Source: Chloroflexota bacterium (GTDB taxonomy: Bacteria; Chloroflexota; Dehalococcoidia; JACPQD01). From it: a stretch of 64,000 nt of DNA. Positions 41,896-47,385 of this stretch are shown here, piece by piece; positions within the stretch are counted from its first letter, which is position 1, and every line of letters begins with the position of its first letter. The notes under the pieces are model-generated. The model was given only the letters and a program-made list of their open reading frames with translations, ran no database searches and was not told the origin of the DNA. Position numbers and translations under genes: made by a program. The stretch spans positions 94,529 through 158,528 of the forward strand of contig JACPQD010000068.1 in the NCBI GenBank assembly GCA_016190665.1, given 5' to 3'.

Positions 41896-41930
41896 AAAAA
41901 GCCCCTACCGGCTACTACCAGTAGAGGCTA
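41896..41930 (-). terminator. riboswitch-controlled terminator before moxR
   Basis: On the reverse strand AGCCTCTACTGG (41929-41918) pairs, with two G-U wobbles, with CCGGTAGGGGCT (41911-41900), and TTTT follows. The 5' arm contains the AGCCTC that forms the aptamer pseudoknot, so aptamer and terminator are mutually exclusive. This is an ON switch: ligand binding should allow read-through into moxR. Confidence 0.85.
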
Positions 41931-41983
41931 TCATCCAAGTCGCCTGGCTTTCGGGAGTACCCCGGGCGAGCCTCATCGCCTTT
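41918..41983 (-). promoter_or_regulatory. fluoride riboswitch (crcB motif), leftward, upstream of moxR
   Basis: The reverse-strand RNA reads GGCGATGAGGCTCGCC (41980-41965), then a hairpin CGGGGTACTCCCG, then GCCAGGCGACTTGG, and ends GATGATAGCCTCTACTG. The known crcB aptamer has GGCGATGAGGCCCGCC, a stem-loop, and CTGATGGCCTCTAC. The pseudoknot GAGGCT (41974-41969) with AGCCTC (41929-41924) is perfect. The extra hairpin after the first stem is unusual. This class senses fluoride. It sits about 10 bases after a promoter start and directly before an overlapping terminator. Confidence 0.87.
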
Positions 41984-41999
41984 ATTCAGCTCAAGATAA

Positions 42000-42029
42000 A
42001 GTATATATCTTTGCAGCCTGCCTTGTCAA
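42000..42029 (-). promoter_or_regulatory. promoter of the leftward fluoride riboswitch transcript
   Basis: On the reverse strand TTGACA (42029-42024) and TATACT (42005-42000) are 18 bases apart, giving a start near 41993. Its -35 overlaps the -35 of the rightward promoter. A second -10-like TATAAT (41805-41800) lies after the terminator but has no good -35. Confidence 0.7.
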
Positions 42030-42051
42030 ACGCGGGCAGCGGTGGTAAGCT
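42023..42051 (+). promoter_or_regulatory. promoter of the rightward fluoride riboswitch transcript
   Basis: TTGTCA (42023-42028) and TAAGCT (42046-42051) are 17 bases apart. The -35 shares six bases with the leftward -35, so the two polymerases would compete for the same site. Confidence 0.5.
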
Positions 42052-42076
42052 AAGAAACGAGCCCCGAGATAGCCAA

Positions 42077-42134
42077 AGAGTGATGAAGCTCACGTAAAGC
42101 GTTCGGCGACAAGCGGCGAACTGATAGCTTCTAC
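42077..42134 (+). promoter_or_regulatory. fluoride riboswitch (crcB motif), rightward
   Basis: The RNA reads GTGATGAAGCTCAC (42080-42093), GTAAAGC, a hairpin with arms GTTCG and CGAAC (42101-42121), and CTGATAGCTTCTAC (42121-42134). This follows the crcB consensus GGxGATGxxGxTCxCC-ATAAA-stem-CTGATGxCxxCTAC closely. The pseudoknot GAAGCT (42085-42090) with AGCTTC (42126-42131) is perfect. It is divergent from the riboswitch at 41918-41983. Confidence 0.9.
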
Positions 42135-42160
42135 ATCCTGGATGTAGGAGTTTATTTTTT
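42128..42160 (+). terminator. terminator that also sequesters the ribosome-binding site
   Basis: CTTCTACAT (42128-42136) pairs with ATGTAGGAG (42142-42150) around CCTGG, followed by TTTATTTTTT. The 5' arm overlaps the pseudoknot strand of the fluoride aptamer. The 3' arm contains AGGAG, placed eight bases before the TTG start at 42159. The hairpin can therefore stop transcription and hide the ribosome-binding site when fluoride is absent. Confidence 0.82.
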
Positions 42161-42983
42161 GTTCAGCAGGCAGAAAATCCTTCGGTACATCGAAAGCAAA
42201 CGCCTGTCCGACGGGGGATACTTCTTCGCCGGTATCGAACCCTCAAGCGCCGCCGACACCTTCTACGCAGTGAAAACCCTTCGTTTGCTCGGGGCGAGAC
42301 CGCGCGACCCGCATGGAATCGTCAGCTTTTTCCGCAACTCGGACACCGTCATCAACGACATCGGGGGACTGTTCTACGCCGTTGAAACCATCAAGGGGAT
42401 CGGGCGCCACATAACCTGGCTGCGAGAATACGGTGAAATCCTTGAGAAGCGCAAGAATGCGTCAGGCGGCTTCGGGACCATCGGGGAAGTCTACGTCGAA
42501 GTCACATCGGAGCTTCAGATCACCTATCAAGCCGTCGCGGCAGCCCAGGACTTGCGCATCCCTCTCGACGGACAGCGAGTGAGACACTTCATCCTTTCCT
42601 TTCGAAGTCAGGACGGCGGCTTTGGTGAGGGCAACCTGTCGCTGCTTCCCACCACATACTATGCTCTCGCCGTGCTCCATCGGCTAAATATGGTCGGGGA
42701 CGCGAGGGATGCTTCGCATTACCTGAGGAGAAGGGAGACGGATATCTCGGCATCTTTCTTAGAAGACCTGTTCTGGCTGGCCAAGAGCTTACTTTTTCTG
42801 CGGGAAGCCCCCAAGGTCCCCGAGGAATGGGTCGCCTTCCTGCAGGATTGCTGGAGAGGCAATGGAGGCTTCTGCCGGTCGCGCAACATGGGGATTTCAA
42901 CCTTCGAAGACACCTACTACGCCGTCTCAGTTCTCAAACTAATGGAAAGAACCGGATTAGGGATTTTCGAGGACGGACAGTGA
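42159..42983 (+). CDS. alpha-alpha toroid (prenyltransferase/terpene-cyclase repeat-like) protein
   Basis: The 274-residue protein has repeats of about 45-50 residues typical of the prenyltransferase-like toroid: LSDGGYFFAGIEPSSAADTF, then NASGGFGTIGEV, SQDGGFGEGNLSLLPTTYYA and GNGGFCRSRNMGISTFEDTY. No DxDD or DCTAE motif of cyclases is seen, so it is probably not a classical squalene cyclase. TTG 42159 has AGGAG upstream, inside the riboswitch terminator hairpin. Control by fluoride is strongly suggested, but no link of this fold to fluoride is known to me. A small membrane protein follows. Confidence 0.82.
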   Translation: MFSRQKILRYIESKRLSDGGYFFAGIEPSSAADTFYAVKTLRLLGARPRDPHGIVSFFRNSDTVINDIGGLFYAVETIKGIGRHITWLREYGEILEKRKNASGGFGTIGEVYVEVTSELQITYQAVAAAQDLRIPLDGQRVRHFILSFRSQDGGFGEGNLSLLPTTYYALAVLHRLNMVGDARDASHYLRRRETDISASFLEDLFWLAKSLLFLREAPKVPEEWVAFLQDCWRGNGGFCRSRNMGISTFEDTYYAVSVLKLMERTGLGIFEDGQ

Positions 42984-43029
42984 GCAGTAAGTGGCTCAAA
43001 AAGGATAACGGGACATCGGGGCAAGAGAA

Positions 43030-43236
43030 ATGGTGATGCTTTTCCTGCTCTTAGCCTTATTCTTCAGCCCTCTGGCTGCGGCCATGGCTTTCTTGACTAC
43101 CTACCACCAGTACCGGCGCCATTTTCCCGAGGGAAGGAAGGCATTGAAAGCCGCCCTGGAGACAGCCGTTGCCACGTTCATCGTGTTTATGGCCATTTTC
43201 CTGGCCGCCGGGTTCTTCTTTGGCCGGATGGTCTGA
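43030..43236 (+). CDS. small two-helix membrane protein
   Basis: The 68-residue protein has two hydrophobic helices (residues 1-22 and 44-66) joined by a basic loop (YHQYRRHFPEGRKALKAALE). No family is recognised. It lies 46 bases after the toroid gene, in the same direction and before a terminator, so it is probably part of the same fluoride-controlled transcript. Size and topology invite comparison with small ion-channel proteins such as Fluc, but Fluc proteins have four helices and conserved N, F and T residues that are absent here. Confidence 0.7.
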   Translation: MVMLFLLLALFFSPLAAAMAFLTTYHQYRRHFPEGRKALKAALETAVATFIVFMAIFLAAGFFFGRMV

Positions 43237-43253
43237 AGCTGGACGAAAGAAGC

Positions 43254-43281
43254 CCGCGGACGGCGTATGTGCCGTCCGCGG
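43254..43281 (+). terminator. terminator after the toroid and small membrane protein genes
   Basis: CCGCGGACGGC (43254-43264) pairs perfectly with GCCGTCCGCGG (43271-43281) around GTATGT, followed by CCTTGTTTGG. It ends the short rightward transcript and also faces the leftward response regulator end at 43353. Confidence 0.7.
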
Positions 43282-43352
43282 CCTTGTTTGGCTAACGGTT
43301 CTGTTTCTCTCTCGTCCCCTGAAAGCTGATCGCTGAAAGCTGACGGCTGCTG

Positions 43353-44036
43353 TCAGGCTAGGTCGTCGAGAGTAATCCAACCTTCTTTCAGGGCGTGGAG
43401 TACGGCGGCGGTGCGCGAGTTGACTCCCAGCTTTCGGAACACGTTGGCGAAATGAGTTTGGACCGTTCGTTCGCTGATGACCAGCTTGGTAGCGATGGTC
43501 CGGTTGCTCAGCCCGCGGGCGCCAAGCCTCAACACCTCTAACTCCCGATGCAGCAACTGCTGAGGCGCTCCCTCCTTGCCCCTGGCTAAGGCCAGCCGGT
43601 CGAAGAGCTTTCGAGCGGCTGTTGCGTCCAGCACTGTCTCCCCAGCGTGCACAGCCCGGATTGCGCCGGCAAGCTCGGTGACTGGCACGGTCTTCAGAAG
43701 ATAAGCGGCGGCCCCCGCTTCTATAGCCGCCGAAACGTACGACTCATAGCCGTAGGCGCTCAGCACGATTATCGAAGTATTGGCGCGCGCGGCCTTGATA
43801 CGCTTGGTAGCCTCAATCCCGTTGAGATTGGGCATAGCGATATCCATTATCAAGACGTCCGGCTTAAGTTCGTCAACCAGCTTGACCGCTTTCTCGCCGT
43901 CATCCACGACGCCAACGACCTCGATATCCCCTTCCTCCCCAAGCACCCGGCCCAACCCCTGGCGGAAGGCCGGATGATCATCTGCAATAAGCACTCTTAT
44001 CTTTTCTGAAGTGGTTGGTCGTGCGTTGGCCACCAT
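43353..44036 (-). CDS. NarL/FixJ-type response regulator (orphan)
   Basis: The 227-residue protein has a receiver (VLIADDHPAFRQGLGRVLG, acceptor in VLIMDIAMPNLNG, switch lysine in LLKTVP) and a LuxR-type helix-turn-helix (RELEVLRLGARGLSNRTIA, VISERTVQTHFANVFRKLGV). No kinase is adjacent. It is a paralogue of the regulator at 30106-30813. Confidence 0.92.
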   Translation of the reverse strand: MVANARPTTSEKIRVLIADDHPAFRQGLGRVLGEEGDIEVVGVVDDGEKAVKLVDELKPDVLIMDIAMPNLNGIEATKRIKAARANTSIIVLSAYGYESYVSAAIEAGAAAYLLKTVPVTELAGAIRAVHAGETVLDATAARKLFDRLALARGKEGAPQQLLHRELEVLRLGARGLSNRTIATKLVISERTVQTHFANVFRKLGVNSRTAAVLHALKEGWITLDDLA

Positions 44037-44077
44037 ACGCCCATCCCCTCTACTGAGATTCAGCCCATCTGAAAGTC

Positions 44078-44106
44078 ATAATAGCTTGCGGCGTAAGCCT
44101 TGTCAA
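44078..44106 (-). promoter_or_regulatory. promoter of the response regulator gene
   Basis: On the reverse strand TTGACA (44106-44101) and TATTAT (44083-44078) are 17 bases apart. The rest of the spacer up to 44418 shows no gene or clear structure. Confidence 0.7.
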
Positions 44107-44418
44107 CTAGCACAAATGCTTACTTGGATTGCCAGAAGTACGCACAAAATTCGCCGGCAATGCTGATGCCTTCGCGCGCTGATACGGTTCGTGCGTTATC
44201 TGCCTATTAAGCACTAGGTATTGCCATGGTTCATAATCCGCGTGGGGGCGGATTTCCTTCCTGCCCCTGAAACCTTAACATAGAAATTGCGTAGCGTAAG
44301 CTGTGGGCGCAAACAGCGAACCAGACCGTCAGTTTCCTCTAGCCATCGGCTGCGCTATCAGGCGCACATGCGCCGCTCCCCCTGGAGCGCCATCCTACTA
44401 CCCGTTACGGGAGGGACT

Positions 44419-44856
44419 ATGCTCAGAGTTAGTGACATCATGACCAGGGACATAGTGTCTGTGATGCCCTCAGCCTCTATCATCGATGTGGCCCGCCAGA
44501 TGAGGGACACCGGAACAGGAGTCGTGCCAGTTTGCGAGAACGGGCGGTTTCGGGGTCTCATCACTGAAAGGGATATCGTAACCAGCACGGTAGCCTGCGA
44601 AGGCAACCTGACACGGAATCCAGCCGGCAAACTGGTGAAAGAGGACCGCCACCCCATGATTTCCCCGGGTGATGAGCTGATCCGGGCTGCCAAAGTCATG
44701 GCCAGCCACGGCGTCGCCGTCCTACCGGTCGCCCAGAACGGCAAGCTGCTCGGCCTGATAACGCTGGAAAACCTGGCGCGTGAAAGTCTTGGCCTGGCAG
44801 CGATAGTGTTTGCCAAGATGACTGAGCGCAGGGCATCCAGGGAAGCCAAAGCTTGA
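44419..44856 (+). CDS. two-CBS-domain protein
   Basis: From the ATG at 44419 (GGGAGGG upstream) the product has 145 residues with two CBS units. The first has VSDIMTRDIVSVMPSASIID to GRFRGLITERDIV; the second has MISPGDELIRAAKVMASHGV to GKLLGLITLENLA. CBS pairs bind adenine nucleotides and regulate partners. Which partner is unknown. In-frame codons upstream of 44419 lack support. Confidence 0.88.
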   Translation: MLRVSDIMTRDIVSVMPSASIIDVARQMRDTGTGVVPVCENGRFRGLITERDIVTSTVACEGNLTRNPAGKLVKEDRHPMISPGDELIRAAKVMASHGVAVLPVAQNGKLLGLITLENLARESLGLAAIVFAKMTERRASREAKA

Positions 44857-45078
44857 CGCTGTGTGGCGCTCTTTGGCCGGCAAATTAACAAGAACTTCTC
44901 ACAAGCGTAATGTTCTGGAAATATGCAAAGCGTAGTATTTCGATCAGTAGACCGCTAGCAGGACGCCATTTTCTGACCTGGTTCTGAACGGACGGGGGCA
45001 AGGGTAGAGGCGGCGAAGAAGACGATTACGAGGCTCGATGCCCCTCTCGTATGAGACAAGATGCAAGGAGAACACATT
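44857..45078. other. spacer upstream of glycosyltransferase
   Basis: No gene is seen. The ribosome-binding site AAGGAG for the glycosyltransferase lies at 45065-45070. No convincing promoter is visible. Confidence 0.5.
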
Positions 45079-46494
45079 ATGCGACTAAGAGGCATAAACT
45101 GCGACAACACAGTGTTTATACTCCTGTCCTTCGAAGGACCGGACCGCTATTCCCTCGCCGGTGGGCTGGGCGTCAGGGTTGACGGGCTATCGGCCACTCT
45201 GGCCAACATGGGTTTCCCTATCCATCTCATCTTCATCGGAGACCCGCAGGCGGACGGCGAGGAGCACCGAAATCATGGGCGCTTGGTCCTGCATCGCTGG
45301 TGCCAATGGATCAGCCAGTATCACCCCTGCGGTGTTTACGACGCAGAGAACGAGAAGCTGTGGGATTTCAATGAGTCAGCCCCCAGGTTTGTCGTAGATG
45401 GTGTCGTGAAGCCGGCGATCGCCTCCGGCAAACACGTGGTCATAATAGGGGAAGAGTGGCACACCTCCGAAGCTATGTGTCGGATCAGCGACCGCCTCCA
45501 TGCATCTGGCCTGAGAGAGCAAGTGGTGATGTTCTGGAATGCCAACAACACTTTCGGGTTTGACCGGATAAGCTGGGAGCGCCTGGCCTATACTACAACT
45601 ATCACCACCGTGAGCAAGTACATGAAGCATGCCATGTGGAACTTGGGCGTCAATCCATTAGTCATCCCCAACGGAATTCATGCGTCCCTTCTCGAGAAAG
45701 TTGACGAAGGATTGGTCCGCCGCCTCAGGAGCACACTCAAGGCTGACCTGTTGCTGTCAAAAGTGGCTCGCTGGGATCCGGACAAGCGATGGAATACCGC
45801 CGTGGAAGCGGTGGCAAGACTTCGAGCCAGCGGCAAGAAGACAGTGCTTCTCGCCCGAGGAGGAATCGAACCTTATGGCGAGGAGATCATACAAAATGCG
45901 CGGTCGCTGGGCCTGTCTGTCAAGAGCAGTACGGCTGATGGCGAGACCATGCAGGACTACTTCGAAGCCCTTCAGGCCGCAGGCTCTTGTGACATGATAG
46001 ACATGAAATTCCACGTGCCTCAGTCCTTTCTCAGGGTCATTTACCGCGCGTCCGACGCCGTGCTGGCCAACAGCGGTCGCGAGCCCTTTGGCATCGTGGG
46101 CCTGGAAACGATGGCGGCCGCCGGCGTCGCCTTCACGGGCAACACCGGAGAGGACTATGCTCTGCCCTATTACAATTCCATAGTTCTGGAGACAGCCGAC
46201 CCGCAAGAGATCGAGATTCATGTGTCGCACCTCCACGAGCACCCCGAGGAGGCCGATAAGATCCGCTGCGCCGCCCGGGAGACAGCCAAATATTTCACCT
46301 GGGAAGAAGCGGCCAAGAACCTGATAAGCAAGCTCGAATACCAGGCTAGAATTCAAGGGATTCTGCCGGCGCCCAGGAAAGCTCCAGCCCCCAGAAAGTC
46401 TGCCGCTCCTCAACGGCGCCGCCAACACTTTCATCTGGAGCCTATGGAGTTCCCCGTACCGATGGCAGCTTCCGCCGCCGGCGCCCTGGCCTAG
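45079..46494 (+). CDS. glycogen-synthase-like glycosyltransferase (GT-B)
   Basis: The 471-residue protein (ATG 45079, with AAGGAG nine bases upstream) starts with LSFEGPDRYSLAGGLGVRVD, like the K..GGL motif of starch and glycogen synthases. The C-terminal donor-binding half carries the GT-B signature REPFGIVGLETMAAAGVAF (E..G...LE). It transfers a sugar from a nucleotide sugar; a glucan or trehalose-type product is possible. The last 40 residues are proline- and arginine-rich and probably disordered. A strong terminator follows. Confidence 0.82.
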   Translation: MRLRGINCDNTVFILLSFEGPDRYSLAGGLGVRVDGLSATLANMGFPIHLIFIGDPQADGEEHRNHGRLVLHRWCQWISQYHPCGVYDAENEKLWDFNESAPRFVVDGVVKPAIASGKHVVIIGEEWHTSEAMCRISDRLHASGLREQVVMFWNANNTFGFDRISWERLAYTTTITTVSKYMKHAMWNLGVNPLVIPNGIHASLLEKVDEGLVRRLRSTLKADLLLSKVARWDPDKRWNTAVEAVARLRASGKKTVLLARGGIEPYGEEIIQNARSLGLSVKSSTADGETMQDYFEALQAAGSCDMIDMKFHVPQSFLRVIYRASDAVLANSGREPFGIVGLETMAAAGVAFTGNTGEDYALPYYNSIVLETADPQEIEIHVSHLHEHPEEADKIRCAARETAKYFTWEEAAKNLISKLEYQARIQGILPAPRKAPAPRKSAAPQRRRQHFHLEPMEFPVPMAASAAGALA

Positions 46495-46502
46495 AAAACA
46501 GT

Positions 46503-46534
46503 CGAGGCGGGCCGCCCTCGGGCGGCCCGCCTCG
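46503..46534 (+). terminator. terminator between glycosyltransferase and Crp/Fnr genes
   Basis: CGAGGCGGGCCGCCC and GGGCGGCCCGCCTCG are perfect 15-base arms separated by two bases (one or two inner pairs must open). It lies between convergent genes. The following T-tract is short. Confidence 0.7.
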
Positions 46535-46555
46535 TTGAAAACCGACTCCGCACCA

Positions 46556-47236
46556 TCACACGGATTCGAGCAATAACCTCTTGTCTGTGATGGCGATACG
46601 ATGCCCATCTGTCTTGATGGCGCCTTGCGACTCCAGGCTCTTGAGAGACCTCCCCACCATCTCCCGGGCAGTTCCCACCATAGCGGCCATGTCCTGCTGG
46701 GTCAAAGGATGCTTCAGTACAATCTCTTCAGATTTCCCGGCCGGAGTATCCTCGGCATACTCCAGCAATATTTTTGCCACCCTGCTGGTCACATGCCGGA
46801 AGGACAAATCCTCGACGAGACTCATCTGCTGCCTCAGTTTGTTGGCGAATATGCGTATGACATTCGCGCTCACCTTGGGATAGGCCTTGACCACACCGTC
46901 CACATCGGACTTCCTGATGCCGTAGATTAACGAGGGACCCATCGCCATGGCGCTCGCCGGGTTCGCGCTATCGCCAAAAACCGCCGCGTAGTTAAAAGAC
47001 TCCCCCTGCTGCCGGATGCGCACCACTTGCTCTTTGCCTTCGGCGGACGTCTTGAACAGCCTGATTCTGCCCGATATGACAGCGTAAAGGGCTTCCGGCT
47101 TTTCACCTTCAAGGAACAAGAGTTCGTTTCTCTCCAGCGTGCGCTCGAAGAAAAAGCGACGGATCGCCTCCAGTTCCTGCGGCGTTAGCCCGGCCAGAAA
47201 GTCTACCGTCTGGAGTATCTCCGCCTTTACTGTCAT
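46556..47236 (-). CDS. Crp/Fnr-family transcription regulator
   Basis: About 226 residues from ATG 47236. The N-terminal cyclic-nucleotide-binding fold (ERNELLFLEGEKPEALYAVISG, shortened) is followed by a dimer helix and a winged helix (LTQQDMAAMVGTAREMVGRS with KSLESQGAI). The FNR-type cysteine cluster is absent, so it does not sense oxygen through an iron-sulfur cluster. GGAGGTGG lies upstream of the ATG; an in-frame GTG at 47254 is possible. Confidence 0.9.
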   Translation of the reverse strand: MTVKAEILQTVDFLAGLTPQELEAIRRFFFERTLERNELLFLEGEKPEALYAVISGRIRLFKTSAEGKEQVVRIRQQGESFNYAAVFGDSANPASAMAMGPSLIYGIRKSDVDGVVKAYPKVSANVIRIFANKLRQQMSLVEDLSFRHVTSRVAKILLEYAEDTPAGKSEEIVLKHPLTQQDMAAMVGTAREMVGRSLKSLESQGAIKTDGHRIAITDKRLLLESV

Positions 47237-47342
47237 GCGCTTATCCACCTCCACTGGGACTATCTCCTCGCCCCCCTATTTTGACGCAAAACCCTTCCTT
47301 TGGCAACCCCGTCTTGACAACGTTCAAGGAGCAGAAAAGTGG

Positions 47343-47380
47343 CAGGGGGCGGCGAAACTTTTTAGTTTCGCCGCCCCCTG
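47343..47380 (-). terminator. terminator after nrdJ
   Basis: CAGGGGGCGGCGAAACT (47343-47359) pairs perfectly with AGTTTCGCCGCCCCCTG (47364-47380) around TTTT. It begins six bases after the nrdJ stop and can act in both directions. Confidence 0.8.
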
Positions 47381-47385
47381 GCTTT

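Noticed and set aside
43030..43236. CrcB/Fluc fluoride channel
   Set aside because: The protein has two helices and lacks the conserved residues and four-helix layout of Fluc, despite the fluoride riboswitch upstream.
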